64,000 bases of DNA from assembly GCF_037975245.1 (NCBI RefSeq), contig NC_092577.1, positions 35,146,898 through 35,210,897 on the forward strand, written 5' to 3'. This DNA comes from Apostichopus japonicus (taxonomy: Eukaryota; Echinodermata; Holothuroidea; Aspidochirotida; Stichopodidae). Position 1 is the stretch's first letter; the number at the start of each line of letters is the position of its first letter. Positions 46,356 to 60,800 of this stretch are shown here, piece by piece. The position numbers and the translations under genes were made by a program. Below the pieces are notes generated by a model. That model worked only from the letters and a program-made list of their open reading frames with translations, was not told the DNA's origin and did no database searches.

Positions 46356-49300
46356 GTAAGTGGTGACTGTGATTACCCGTAGGTCGTGATCTTTGACACT
46401 GAATTTAACCCAATTTTATTTTTTCACTTTTAAAATTTTACAGATAATTAATGGCATAGGTTAAGTGTCACAAAGATTGGTAGGAGTATAACATATTATG
46501 TAGTTTATACCTCTAATTTAAAACACAAAGCAAACACTTCTTGAAATTGCCATTTGGTTGAAGGTAGGAAATCATCCAAAAGTAGCCGCAGATGTTCTGT
46601 TCATTGCCCGGCCATTACGTTTATGGCTGCAGGCCGTTCCAGGTTAATGCAAGGTTTATTTGTGACAACCATCATTAACCTGTAAAGATTGCCAAATGGA
46701 TTAACAAAATTGATTTGCAACGGCTTATTGCCTACTTACAACATTATGTTATTTGGCATTGGCCTATCATTTCTTGGATGACTAAATTGTCATTCAGACT
46801 GGGTGAGAATGTTTTATAGTTTGCACCTCTAAATGCTCAGATGTGGTACTCTCTGGCTTTCTCTGTTGAGAACGACGATCTCAGTTGAATTCTCATTTTG
46901 GTGGGTATCGGGAGAGAACTTGAAGAACTGTAGTGAACGGTATAGTATTTACTAATAAACTTAATATACTGAATAAAATCATCTGATTGAAAAACTCTTC
47001 TTCAGCAATTGGTGGTCATATATTCGGTCATTGTCACCGGGCCCACCCACTGACCGGGCCCATGTAGTTTGCACTGACATCACATCAAGTTAAGTTGCAT
47101 ATTTTCACTGGTTCAAAGATTCAGTGTGTGATGCCTCTGCCCCTTGCCCCCAAGGGCGTATTGAGATGGGGTGGGGGTCGAGGGGCAGAGACGACCACCG
47201 CCACTTTATGGAAATGAGAACAAATAAAAATAACCAGATCTGAATCACACAAAATGCCTGACATTTAGGTATATAGGGTACTGTACAATGAGGCATGTGT
47301 AATGAGCTCAGTTCAACAGAAACTGAATCATATCTGGTGTACCAACTGTAAGGAATGGGTGCTCAATTAAATTTTGAGTTGACAAAATACACACGTACTG
47401 TACCACCAATTGAACTGACAAGCAGTATACTGTACTGTAGATAGCTGGCTGATCTGATCCATTGTGAATGTGTGATAGAATGCAAAGTAGAGAAAATATA
47501 GGCATTCTAAACATGTAGCATTAAATGGGGAGGGGTGGGGAATGGGGTTTGAGGGAGCGATTGAGAAATAAATATTTGGTGGAATTGTAGGGTCAGTTGT
47601 AGAAAATAGGAACTTGACCCACCACCCCAGACAGCCTGAAATCATGCACACATTACTAATGTTTTTAACTTTTAGTTTTTATTATTGAGAAAATATATTA
47701 CTGATTATTAATTAGTGAAACTTATTGATATGCATAACACTTGTTTGAGGCAATAAATGAACTTAGGCCTATCTAAGAGAGTGTCATTCCATAGGTCGAC
47801 TCTATAGGCTTACACAGGTCTCTGTAGTTCATAGGTTGTAGGTGCAGACCTACTTTTCAAAGCCCCCCTCCCCATTTTGTGATCCCAAATCCACCAGACC
47901 TCTGTGATAATGGTCAGTTGAACTCAACAGTTGTGTACGGCACTTTGACCAATACAAAATTTAGACACCCAGAATCCCAGATGATGAAATTATCTAGTGG
48001 GCGGCTTGGGCCAGAGAAATCTCTTTCATTAAACAAAAGGGAGGCAATTGGCAAGAGAAATGATATGCGTTTTGCGACCACTTCTGGTATGAACTACTGA
48101 ATGACCTTGGCAGAGTTGTCAATTTATAGAACCTTTGGCAAAACTTTCCAAATAGTCGTAATCAATGTACTGTAATTATGTTCATTTTAGAATTAGAACA
48201 ATATCCTGTTTCCAATTAGGTAGCGTGAGATACTGATGTGAACTTTTGTGTAAATTTGAGTAACATCCTGCACTTCAGGTGGGCTGTCAGTTAATTGTAA
48301 ACCTCTGTCCACTGGAAAGCACCCCTTGCTGCCTTGCAACAGTCACACGGATATTCAGAGTTCAAAAAGGAAGGGACGACTGCTCCTTTCTCCTCAACTC
48401 TTGGGGCACTTTAAAACTAATTTCTGTGTTCAAATTGTCGCATATTGCGATGGCTGCTGAGGGAATCACTCTCTGGGCCCCTACAGAGGCTGTGCCTTCT
48501 GTTCACTTGCTTTGCCCCTCCCCCATTACAGCAATTGCTGGATCTGTTTTCCCCAGAGGCCCAGATCCTTCTGAGCCCCTTCCCTCTGGATAAAAGTTTG
48601 TTTTTAGTTGACTTTGCCAAAACCTGTTTAAGATGGAGCTCTTAAAAACAAGACTATGGAATCTATGTGCTGGTTAGAAAGTATAGCATAAATTTACTTT
48701 TTTTCTGGTACAACCTGTGAACCCTCTGACTCTTTCCTAGACCCTTCCCTTATCCACTCTCCTCCCCTCACCCACCCTTTGTCGCTTACCCACTCTCCTG
48801 CCCTCACCTGCCTTACAGCAATCATGTAAAGTACTACAGTGTGATAACAAAATCCCATAAAAATATGTATTGTGACAATCAAATCTCATAAAAATATTAA
48901 CTGTGTGATGAACGAATCCCATAACAATGTGAATAGGTATCTGGACAATGTCAATGTAAGTTTAATATCAAATAATCAAGAAAAATTTAACACAATGGAA
49001 ACTGTCTGAACTCTGAAAAGCCTTTTGCATGTCAGTAGTACAGAACAGGAATTTAAGTGCCTGGATTGACATTATCGACATTATCTTTTAGAATGGAATG
49101 AAATCATTAGTCACTTGATTATTAAGTTTCATTTCATGACAAAATCAGCTAATTCTGTCTTTGACTTGAACAAATTCTAATCTTCGTGTAAGCTGAGCTT
49201 CTAGATGACATCATTTGGTGTAGTGTGGTGGGACTGCTGACTGTGAAGAAACCACAAAACTTTCACATCATGACAATCTATTCCATTATCCAACTGATAT

Positions 49301-49629
49301 AACTCTTGTTTTGATTGAATGATTACCACAGTTTAAACATCCTTCCTGTCAGTGTCTAGTCTTTTTTTGCTCATAGTACCAATACTACTGTATGGCTGTG
49401 CATTTATGTGTTTGTCTGTCTGTCTATCTCTGTGTCTGTTTTCTGTCCAACTGTGTATATATATATATGTTGGTCCATCTATGTGTCTGTTTGTCCATAT
49501 GTGTCTGTTTTTCAGCATTGTACAGTACAGTACTACTACCATATCTACTGTACCTTATGCCCTTCCATAAAGAGGTGTTCTATTCACCAACATTACCTTT
49601 CCCTAGAGCTGTTTCAACTGTAAGTTAGC

Positions 49630-50160
49630 ATATTTATAATAATAATAATAATACTAGTTAAAATACTGTGGATTTATATAGCACCAAATCAGAGACAAGC
49701 AGTACTGTAGCTGCTCTAGGCGCTTAACAAAACAAGTCAACCGCAAATCAAATGAACAAGTAACGAAGTGAGTCTTTAATGTAGAAAGCTTAGTTACAAA
49801 ATCTGATATGGTCTGGTAGCTGGTTCCACAGATAAAGAGCAGAGTATGCAAAACATCACATCAGTATCCATTTTTAAAAAAAAATGTGTTTGGGAAGAGA
49901 AAGTTCTGCCTTGGCAGAGGAAGGAAGACAACTGGTAGGATAATTGGGAGAGAGTAGTTGAGAGATATATTCAGACTGTTCCACATGATGAGCATGGAAA
50001 GTGACTAGGAGTATTTTAAATTTAATTCGGTCGCTAACAGGAAGCTATTGAAGTTCCTTTAAGAGTGGACTTGCATGGCAACCTCTCCTCTTCCTTTTCA
50101 CAATGTGTGCCTCAGAGTTTTGAATTTTCTGAAGTTTCTGTAGAATGTAGGAAGTCGACA
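49630..50160 (-). mobile_element. Degenerate LINE 3' end with (ATT)n tail
   Basis: On the minus strand successive frames read KLQKIQNSEAHIVKRKRR, LLKELQ-stop-LPVSDRIKF with KILLVTFHAHH, YISQLLSPNYP, and FAYSALYLWNQLPDHIR. This is the C-terminal third of a CR1/L2/Rex-type reverse transcriptase with an in-frame stop and frameshifts. The 3' end shows GGTGCTATATAAAT and an (ATT)n tail at about 49636-49652. Confidence 0.85.
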
Positions 50161-52411
50161 TGACTAAAATTGAAAATATTTAAGTAAGTGCTGACAAAGC
50201 ATTTGTCTCCAACAGGATTGAAAAGATTTGTAAATATGGGGCAAGAACCGTACGATATTCTTTAAAAGATTTGCCAGCACCCTTTCATGTTACATTTTTG
50301 TGATACAGTAATGGCTTGTTAATATTGGCATATATTGATCGAGGCAGCCTGCTTCGTCCTTCTCGCCGTATGTTGCTTGTCTTGTTGTACTGTGCAAATA
50401 GGTAAGTCCTGTAGTCTCTTTAACAATGTACTATATCCAGTAGGATTTGAAAATTATTGTGTTTATTAGACTAAATGCCTTGGCCTTTGGCAATAAAGCA
50501 CAGCAGGTTGGTAATACTATGGCCCTCCCCCCACAGGAAATGTGCCACCAGATAGTCTGTATTGTGTGGTTGCACAGTAAATGTCAATGCATAGACAGTG
50601 ACTTACTGTCAGTATAGCATTCAGTACTGACACAGTTCACAACAGTGCAAAGTCAAGGAGTGTTTAGCCACATACAGTAGTAGCAACTAATAGGATAGTT
50701 TTGTCCTTTCATCGGGGGAAGGCACTGTTCTGATGCGTACATCACGCATGGATTGGTTTTGGTCCTTCACTCTCCCACTAACTTAACAAGCCATGTGTGA
50801 AACATTTTGTGACAGTGCCTGTTTAGCAAGCGGTTGCAAATAGGTTGCATAGTTGCATTGCATCTGTACAATAAGTTTACACAATAGTGAAATTCCTGTT
50901 GACTGTACTAGCAATGGCCACAGTGGACAGTTGCAGTGAGTGGACATGTGTGACCAGTGACCACTGTAGTGTACATACTGTAACCACACAAATGTAATTA
51001 TGGGCATTCTTGGACATTAACTGTGTAGAGTGTGTTTATATCTAGATCTATTACACTAGGGCAGTTGACTGTGTGGTGATGACATACTGTACGTAGTGTT
51101 ATTCATATCACAAATTAGGGGCCTATCAACCTTAAAAGTATCACTGTAGGAAGGATTCTAATATGCAGGGTGTTAAAAGAATGACTTTCTGAAGAATGTA
51201 GAGCGGCTAAATCTATATACTGTACCGTGTTAAATATTAGTGTGCATAGTGTCAGTAGAACAAGCATTCTATCAATTCCAGGTTGCTATAAATCAATACA
51301 TTGGGAATTGATAAATAATTTTGAACGGTATCATTTATGTGAGTCTTGATTTCCCATATATTCCACTTTTTTAATATTATAAACATAATTTGTTATTCTT
51401 TATCATCAAAGCGATATCAGAAAAGATCAAATTACTGTAGGCTAAAGTTTGCAAATGAATAAATGAAAGAGTGTAAGACATGACGTAAATCTGCTGGATA
51501 TAAAAAATTCCTTCTTTCTTTACTTGAATGACTGATAATCTGGTAATAACTACAGGAGAAAAATGGTTGTATCCACAAAAATATCTTAAAGCTAAGGAGA
51601 GTTATTTAAGATTTGAACATCTCTCCTCCCTTTTCTGTCCCCAGTCTTCTGAATGCACTTTCCCATGTTGAACATGTATACATGCAAAATACTAGACTTG
51701 TTATCATTTCATCTCTGCTCCCCACCCCCCCCCCCCTTACCTCATAACATCTGGGCCTGTGCCCACATTCTCAGGACCATCTAACCTACCATCCATGTCG
51801 TAAACTTACATGGACACTACTTGAAAAAAATCTTTCTGGGAAAATCTACCCTAATTTTTACATTGCAGTGAATTCCTTGCATCAAGCAAGCAACATGCAC
51901 TTAGAAATGATCACAAACATGATAGACAATGGTGTGAATACCAGAAAAGTTACAATTGAATACCACCAATAAACAGTGCAGCTGTAGGGAACAATACAGT
52001 AAATGCTGGATGTACCATACAGTGTTTTGTAGAGAGAGAGGAAAAAAATTAGCTTTGGGATGTCTGTCAGCCATATCTTTTCATGTCCCAGTATAATGCT
52101 TCTGTTGAAAGCCTTTCACTATTTTGTTTGGACAGCTATAGTCAGAAGATAACCTGAAAGAGAAGCTTTAAGTCTTTTTGTCAGAGGTTCTAGTCTTAAA
52201 TTGCAAGACTAACCATACCATGATCCTATTACAATCAAGCTTATCAGTTATATCTTTAAAGCATTCAATTTTACAAGAACAAAGAATCAATGAATTTATG
52301 TTGGAATTTTGTTGCAGTAGCTTGTGCATGCATATACTGTACACTATGCTCAGTATGTATATACTTGTACTGAGGTTTGTCTCAGACTTAAATCATGATG
52401 ATTACAGGAGA
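50161..52411. other. EXT1 intron stretch without recognised features
   Basis: AT-rich noncoding DNA with frequent TACTGTA/TACAGTA words and a C-run at about 51727-51739. No exon or defined repeat is supported. Confidence 0.5.
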
Positions 52412-52760
52412 GTGGGAGACACACATCCAATACTCATTATTGGTCTATTTGGTAGAGATAACTGTCATGAACAACCCCCCCCCCCTCCTCTTGCATACAC
52501 CTCATCCCAACCAGGAGACACACATGATCCAACAATCATTATAGGTCTATGTGATAGAGATAACTATCATGAACCCCCCCCCCTCCCCTCCTGGCAGGCT
52601 ACTGCATCATACCCTATCCCAGTCAGGTTTTAGGAGACACACCCAATAATCATTATTGGTCTATAATTTGATAGAGATAACTGCCACCCCCCCTTGCATC
52701 ACACCTCATCCCAACCAGGAGACACACACCTAATAATCATTATTGGTCTATATTCTGTCG
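52412..52760 (+). repeat. Tandem repeat array (~95-120 bp units) with C-runs, about 4 copies
   Basis: Each unit contains GGAGACACAC, then AATAATCATTATTGGTCTAT, GATAGAGATAACTGTCATGA, a run of 7-10 C and ATCACACCTCATCCCAACCA. The last copy continues into GAAGAACTTCGCCAAACAGC. The same GTCTATGTGATAAAGATAAA..TGTCATGAACAGC string appears once at about 60910-60955, tying the array to the dispersed repeat family further downstream. Confidence 0.85.
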
Positions 52761-54879
52761 AATGAAGAACTTCGCCAAACAGCTAAGATTCAAAAGAACA
52801 TTTTGAAGAAATTTGCAGATTTAATGTTCCCTGACATTGTATCAACAAATTCTTGATGAATATGGCATCATTCAGCTACTTGTGCCTCAATTTTTTTTTT
52901 TTTTTTAAGTGATTTTATTTCAATGTTTATGTTCGTAATGGAGATGAATTTTGCAAATTACTGAAACTGAATTTATTGAACCTCTGAACATGCCCAGATA
53001 TTGATTGCATTGGTTTAGCGAAAGAGAATGTAAACTGTTTCAGATCCTAGTGACAACATGACATCGAAGAGTTTACAAAATGGCAGTAGATCACAGACAT
53101 GACTTTTAAACTCATTTATGATGTTCCCAGAAGGAAAAAGATTATTGGTGTTTGGGCAGGGAGAGAGGAAGGGGGGGCAGGAGTTGTTCATCAGAAAGAT
53201 CTCTTCCATATGAGAGCTACAGTATGATGTTTGGGCCTATGTTATGTCCTCTTTCTAAAGTTGGGGGCTTAAGCAGTTTTATAGCTTAAATATTCCTCAT
53301 ACCTGTCATACTGTATATTCACTCCCATTTACCTTGCTCTTACAATGTTTTTATCGACATTCAGTGTCAAATCATCATGTGTGAAATTTTTAAAAGCTCA
53401 TTTCCAATTGGTTACTTTATACTGTTACGACAGTAGGAGAGTGCAATGCTACTAAAGATCCACAACATTATGCGCTGAATCCGCTGATGTCAAACATTGT
53501 AAATCTTATAAATATAAAGTTTTCTCCCATTGGGTTTAAAATGCCTCTCAGTGAATCATTGTCACTTGGAATAGTAAGTTATGACTTTAAATTTCCCATG
53601 TCATTGCCACTTCAAAATAATTGTTTAGCATTTGAAATCCTGTTCAGCCTCCTCGGGGATTCCAAGCCCTGATCTCTGCGCTTCCATTCGAGAAGACATG
53701 GTTTGTGTGAAGGCTTTGAATTATGATAAAAATAAAGCTTTGCATTACATAATTCCCTCTTCCATTTAATGTTAAATGTCTCTTACATATTAATGGGAAA
53801 ATACAAACTGAACAGTTCACTGTACATATTAATAAGGAGGTTCTAAGTGTTGTCTACAGTATTGATTTTTACACTGTAGCACTGCTGTAGAATAATTTGG
53901 ATTCATAAAAGCTCAATGTTAAAGCACTTTCATGCTGCCAGGCTGCCAGCATCAGATATTTGAAACATACATTACTGGACTGGAGTGTCTTTTCTCAGCA
54001 TTGGTTGCACAACTGTATGAACTCGACTTCATTTCATGAATTTGAGACGAGCCGAAAATCAATAAGATAGTACACTCATCGGAAATGAAGGCCCTTTCTT
54101 TGCATGTTGCTCATAAGATGTGTGTGAGTACAGTATGAAAAAGAATGCATCTAGTTTGTGGAGCTCCTATAGAGTAATATTAATGATGGTTAATAGAAAA
54201 CAAAAGAACAACTAGTCATTAATGGTGAAGCTCCTTTCTAGCAACGAGAGCAATAAGAGGAAACAAATTGTGTTGGGGACTGGTAGTGGAAGTGGCCAGT
54301 GGAAGTTTTGATTGTGTATACGCTGAAGGGTAATTCAAATTTCATACTCAAAGCGAAATGTGTACAAATGATTGCAGGTTGGAGCTGGTAGTGGAGTTGG
54401 GATTGGGGTGGGGAGGGGGCTGAGGTTGGGGTCAGGGAGGGTGCACAAATCTATTATGGAATTCAATGGTATGGAATGCGAGAAGGGTCACAATGATGAT
54501 AATTACACAATGATGTCAAAAGTTACCAACGTTGAAAGAGAATACAAAGTACACGTAAGCAAGATGGAGTTATATTTTAATATAAGGTGACATTGATGTT
54601 CAAAGTGCAGTTTGTACCGTTTCCTGTTTGGTTTTATCAGTTTATCACATCATACAGGATGTTTACCATTGATATCAAAAGAACCGTACATGTATTAACA
54701 TCACATTGTGTGCTCAATTTCGTTTTATTGTTGCCTTAATTATATGTTTTTCAAAAATAAACATTTTTATTATCTCAACTTTGGAACAATGAAGAGGTGA
54801 CAAGTCAGCTGTAATGACTGTAAAACTGTAAGCTCCAGAGAGATGAGGTCTTCTTTCAGTTTCTTTCTACCTTTACTAT

Positions 54880-57800
54880 ACATCTTCACTTACATGTCTC
54901 CTCACAACCCCTGCACACTCACTGTACCTGGTCTAGAGTGACCTGGTGACCTTGTCACTGACCTCCCCCCACAGTGATGCATCACCTCCTGTCAACCTAC
55001 ACCATACTGTTCTTTCATTCTATCACACTAATTGTCTAGCTATTCTAAATACTGTAGCTTTCAGAGAGTTGTATCAAAGCAGACAAACATTTTCAGAACC
55101 CTGGCCGATTCCTTGCCAACAGTTGACAGTATTTACTATTGCAATTTACAACTACTGTACTGTACAGTTGAGAAGAGTGACGAGACCCGTGTACTGTAAA
55201 GGAGCTACAAAAATATACAATAATCATCTGCAAACCAAACCCATCCATGAGGCTCAAAACACATTACAAAGGAACCCCAGTGTTTCAATTATAAATATGT
55301 TTTTACCTGAACATAGAATAAAGAGCGACAAAAACATGAAATGCACCAAGACATGAGTTCAGAATAATCGGTTAAGAGAACTGTAATACACTGGAATGTA
55401 TAAGTTGCGCAGTGTCTTACCTGTCCTTATTTTCAGTACATCACAAATGTCAGATGGGGCTGTGGGGGGGGGTTGGGCGAGGGGCAGGGGTTGGGTGGTG
55501 CGAGTCGGGGGAGTGCACCAGGGACGCACAAGTAAATGGGGAGGGATACATGACCCTCCATGTCCTCCCTGGCAATGCCACTGCTGGTATTAAGCAACAG
55601 GATTCCTAGACTGAAGCTTTGCAATTCAGATCTATTCAGTGTTATTTTCTTTTTCATGATTACATTCATATTGTGACTGTACTGTGTAAGTTCGGTCATA
55701 TGAAGTGGAAGTGGTGAAGTGAAGTCCTGGAACATCTAAAATGGTTAACAGATGTGGAAAAGAGTTTAATAAGGCTATTTAGAGATGCAAAAAACCAACT
55801 TTGGCCTCTTTAGACGTACTGTGACTGTTGGCGTTCAGGAAAACATGAATTTATTACAGGTGTTTGTCTGTTAGAGAGGTCAGTCCAATGAACAAGATAT
55901 CACACAGGTACTGTACTGTACTGTGTAATGACTGACAATGAAGTACAGATGGTGGTAACATTTGAAGTCACCTGCGGCTGTATTCCCGTCTCCCACTGTA
56001 TACAGTTCTATAGTCCCTGAACTGTTCCCTTAATATCTCCTGTTTATAAATGGCCTTTGGGTCAGACAGGGATTTAGCGGGAAAGGAAACGTAGGGAGTT
56101 CAATTTGGTGTCTGATTGAAGGGTCCAAAGTTGAGGTTTCTGAGTGGATAAAGTAGCCTGGTGGAAATCCCCCCAAATTTGTTGTTTTATTGAGAATGCT
56201 TGGATGTAAAGTCATGACACGTTCTCATTTTTTTGCAGACAGATTAATCACCCTCCATTTCCCTTCAGTGTATTGTCTTGTGAAGGTTATTTTTTCTTTC
56301 CTTTCTGACAACTAGGTACTTTGAAATTGAAGGCACTTTGTATATTGGGCAATGTTGAAAATTTTTCAGACACCAAAGAAAGAAAGAAATACAAGAAGGA
56401 AAAGCAAAATAAATAAAGTTACAAAAAAAAACAAAACATGAACAGCGGTATCACTTGCACAGGAAAAATGACAAAATTTGCTTTTTCCCCCCATGATTCC
56501 ACCCAACCAGTTACCGTAGTTAATTGAATTTACTTCACTCCTCTCTTACTGTACCTGTCTCCTACAACACTAAGGCATATTTCCTAGTCTACCTAGACAT
56601 CACTGGTATAATTTTAGCACTGCGCCCAGGTGACCTCTCCCACAGGTCACCGCGCACTCTCTCTCCCTTCCGAATTTACCATTCCGAAGGAAAACGCATG
56701 TTTTTCGGACTCCGTTTTCACTTACGCCAAACTGACGTTTTCTTGCTGGAATTCTGTTGCTTGTGACCGATTCCACCCAACCAGTTACCGTATGTACGAG
56801 TTAATTGATTCTATTGCAGATCTGTACTGTAGTAAGCAATGGGGTACATGCACAGTGTAGTGGCTGTTACACCTAGTTGAATCTCGCATGATACAACAAC
56901 AATTGTGATGAAAAATGTTAAACCTCTCTCCTCGAGCCCCCCACTCCAACTTTCAGTTAAATCATTCCCTTCCCATCCAGACAGTATCGTAAATAATTTA
57001 GATCCACACTTGCTCATAGATGGATGAAGAAACACCTCCTAATCACTTAGAGATATGAAAGTATTCCCGCTGCTCGAGACGGCAATAAATTTACCTGTCA
57101 TTTATAGCTTTGACTACAGGAAAATAACAGCCGTTAATCACCCCGAGCAGCAGTGGTGACAGAGAGAGGATGAAGTCCTCCCTGTAAAATAGCTTTGGAA
57201 ACTCAAGATTCTGATGATATTAAAATCACTATTCAATGACATTACAAATTACAGTAGGACGACACTCTATACATGCATACAAAATCCTGAAGAATTGACC
57301 TCGCTCCTCACTTACCTGTCTCCCCACAACCTTAGCACCCTCGTTCTACCATGCCTAGAATGAACTGGTAACCTTTAAACAGTGCGCCCTCTTTGACCGT
57401 CCACTTCTGGCCTAAGCCCCTCCTCATTCTACCACCCAAAATCACAAGTTCGTAGGGAAATAACCATTGCTGACCACTGTACGTTAAAGTTATGCAATCT
57501 ACCTCTCTTAAGCATTTGAATTCTGTTTGAAGTGAACGAAACCTCTGTTTATATTAATTTCGTTTGGACTCACTATAATAAAATTTTGGTGAACCTTGTT
57601 TAATACCCAAAGTCAAATCTGGAAAATGCTATGAATACAGAATAAGTATCACTCCTCTCTCGCTGGTCTCATATAGAGATGGCACTCTTCCTACAGTAGC
57701 TCACGATGATGAGGGACCTGAGGTCTGATATAGAGATCTACAGTACATGCACTCCTAAATAACTCCTTTCTACCTACAGTACTGTAGCTCACAGATGATA

Positions 57801-60800
57801 AGGGATGCCTGAGGGTCAAGATCTGAAGAGGTCAAGGTCAATTAAATAGTGATATATATACAGTATTTTTCTTAAACAAAGTCTTGCATTTATTTCAACC
57901 ATTATAACTGAAAGAGGATAGTATTCATAGTCATTATTGTATTCAACAGAACAGTCAAATTTAAACTTCATTTTCAATGTAGTTATTATTTATTCTATAA
58001 AGATTATTATTTTCTGACCTCGGAATTTGGAAGGATACAGTACAGTATGTATCAGGCTCTTCAGCACAGTTTATATAATACTGTAGGTAATTAAGGACAA
58101 CACTGTGAACACAGAACAAATGTCTTGATGGTTATTGCAATACGTGGGTTCGATAAGAAAGGATGTCACAATTCTAGGAACTTTAACTGGTAGAATGAGA
58201 AGTATTGCCATGCCCAGAAGTGACCAGTCATAGGTCATAGGTCATACATGTGTTTAAATAAGTTTAATCCAGGCGAGGTAGAGTGAAAGTGCTGAGATTT
58301 TGAGGGAACAGGTAAGCTCTCTCGCTGATCGCAAACATCCAGTCTCGATAACTTTTGGGATTTAAAATGCTGTTATATCCATTGCACATGTTGCACAGTA
58401 AAATGTTACTGTAGGCATGTCATATACAGTGCATGGAGTGTGACTAATTATTTATTTAAGTAGCTTGCCAGGAAACTGGTTGAAAGTCTGTCCGCTGCCT
58501 ATACCGAAGATTGGTACGATCTTAACGAATCGTGAATGAACCAAAAATACCGTAGGTCTCTGTATCGGCAGGGCATAACAGTTTAAGTGCTATGCTAACT
58601 TAGTACACAGTGTTTGCTACTACTGTAGGTACAGTAGCAGTCTTGAATTAAATTGAAACCTGTGTTTAATTAGGAAACGTTTTCACAGTAGATGGTGAAA
58701 TTATGCCAAATTTACATTATTTTGTTAAAAGTTATGTGAATTTGACAGAAAAGTAAGGGATACTATACTTCACATACAGTAGCAGTTTCTTGCCAACTGT
58801 TGGAAGGAATTCAGTCTGACTAAAATCAATTTTCCTTCCCAAATTATGGAACAGACTACTTACAGTACCTAAATGCATAATTTTATATTGTCTGAGCAGT
58901 TTTTGTCTAATTTATGATTCTAGTTTTTCTTTAGACTAATGGCCTCTTTGAAAATTTAAATGCATGTTTCCTTGCTCTAAGGAGCCCTTTCAATCAAGGA
59001 AATACATGTTCACTTTTCCCCCTCAAACTTGTGTTTATCCCTTGAGCTTTAAACACATTAAAGGTTTAGTAGGTCGTCAAGCACTGCCATTGTGTGTCTC
59101 CCTGAGCCTTTCAGCACTTGTGGTTGATTGCAAAGCTAATGATATTCGTACTTGTATTTTCTCATTAACAAGAAACATTTTCGACGATGTTCCTTATTTG
59201 GTAACTTGAGGTCTCTGTGGCCTCCTGAGGTACTTACAGTTACCATCCTGTCAGACTTTTGAGAAATGGTTCCATTTTTTGTGGATCTTGTTTATAATAT
59301 TAGCTACTGAATCACTAAGTTGACATCTCTGTGTAAGGGCAACTGAAAATGAATTTCTTTCTTTCGATTGCGACAGCTTTTCTCCATTAAACCCACCTGT
59401 TCAGAGTGCATTTAGAATAAGAAACATTGAATCTGCTTCAGAAGTATGTTTTCCGAAATTCTTCAGCAAAGACGTATTGAGACTTTAAGTAAAATCTAAA
59501 CTGTTGTTGAAATGAGGTAGGCAGGATTGGGGGGGGGGAAATGGGGGGTGATCAACTTAACCATGGGGTAAGTGAAGACTACCAAAGAGACAGGAGAAGA
59601 TGACCTTTCTTGAACTGAGCTGGTTGATTGTTATATGTTGTTTTTCTCTGACATTCTTCCTCTCTCTGTTCCACCTACACAGCAGTTGGGCCTGAATAGA
59701 GAAGGTATGTGACCTTTGAACTATGGAAGACTTGGTATAAATTTGAGCAAGTTTCCATGTTTTAAGATGTCAGTTTTCATTTTGAAAATCAAACTATCAG
59801 GAATCAGGTGACAGAAAAAGTTGAGGAGAAAAGCTGTTTGAAGAATGGGAAAGAAACATACATGCCTGGATTTACCTTTAGGGATATGGGGGCATGAGTT
59901 ACTATTAAACTGGCTCTTTGTGCATTCAGTGACATTAATAACAAGTCCTGTGAATTCAATGTTTCCATCAAGTCAGCAATTTTAAGATGCATTGCCATGG
60001 AAACTGCCACTTCATAATAATAGTGCTTTCTATTGCAAAGATATGAAGGAGTCGTTTTGTCCTCACTTTTTCAAATCCTGCCAAGTTTTCTCTAAATCTG
60101 ATATAATTTGTCAAAACTTCAAGATTGCTGAGTAATCATTTATACCCAAATGGACAGGGGATTGATTTTGAGGAACATGAATTTCCTCTAAGTTTGCTCT
60201 ACCTGTCTCCTCACAACATTAGCACTTTTCCTCTACCGTAGTTTTTTTTTTTTTTTTCTTTTATTCTTCTACCATACTTTTCTTCTTACTAGTAAGATTC
60301 TAGTCCTGTATGGTATACCAGGTTTATCGTTTGATTAAAAGACAAAAATGTGTTCATGCACTTTTCCACAATGTTTATCAGCTTCTTGGGAAGTTTATAT
60401 ACAAAAAAAATGTTATTTCCTTGCTTGCAAAATAAAACTTGCAGCCTTCAATCGTGCTAACTATCCAAGTTGAACTTTTCAGTGTCAGCGTATTGTTACC
60501 AATTCCATACATCCTGATTGTGTTGTATGGCAACAGTCGTTATTAAAGTTTATGGTTTGCCCATAAAATTCTGACAAACGGGGCTTGACACCTGGACTGA
60601 CATTATAAGTCTGAAATTGACACCACTGATATGGGTTTTGCAAGATTCATAACAATGTCAACTTGAATGTTCATGTTTCTATGCCTTTATATTACTTCCT
60701 CATCTGAAGGACACAGCAATGCGCCTTCCTTACCCCTGAGGCTACTATTTGTTCTGGTTCTTTTGCAAATCCTGTTCAGAACAGAGGAATTTACTTCACT

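Noticed and set aside
49333-49628. Several overlapping short ORFs
   Set aside because: Products of a GTCT/TATA microsatellite-like region.
52178-52633. 151-residue ORF
   Set aside because: Translation of the 52.4-kb tandem array with C-runs.
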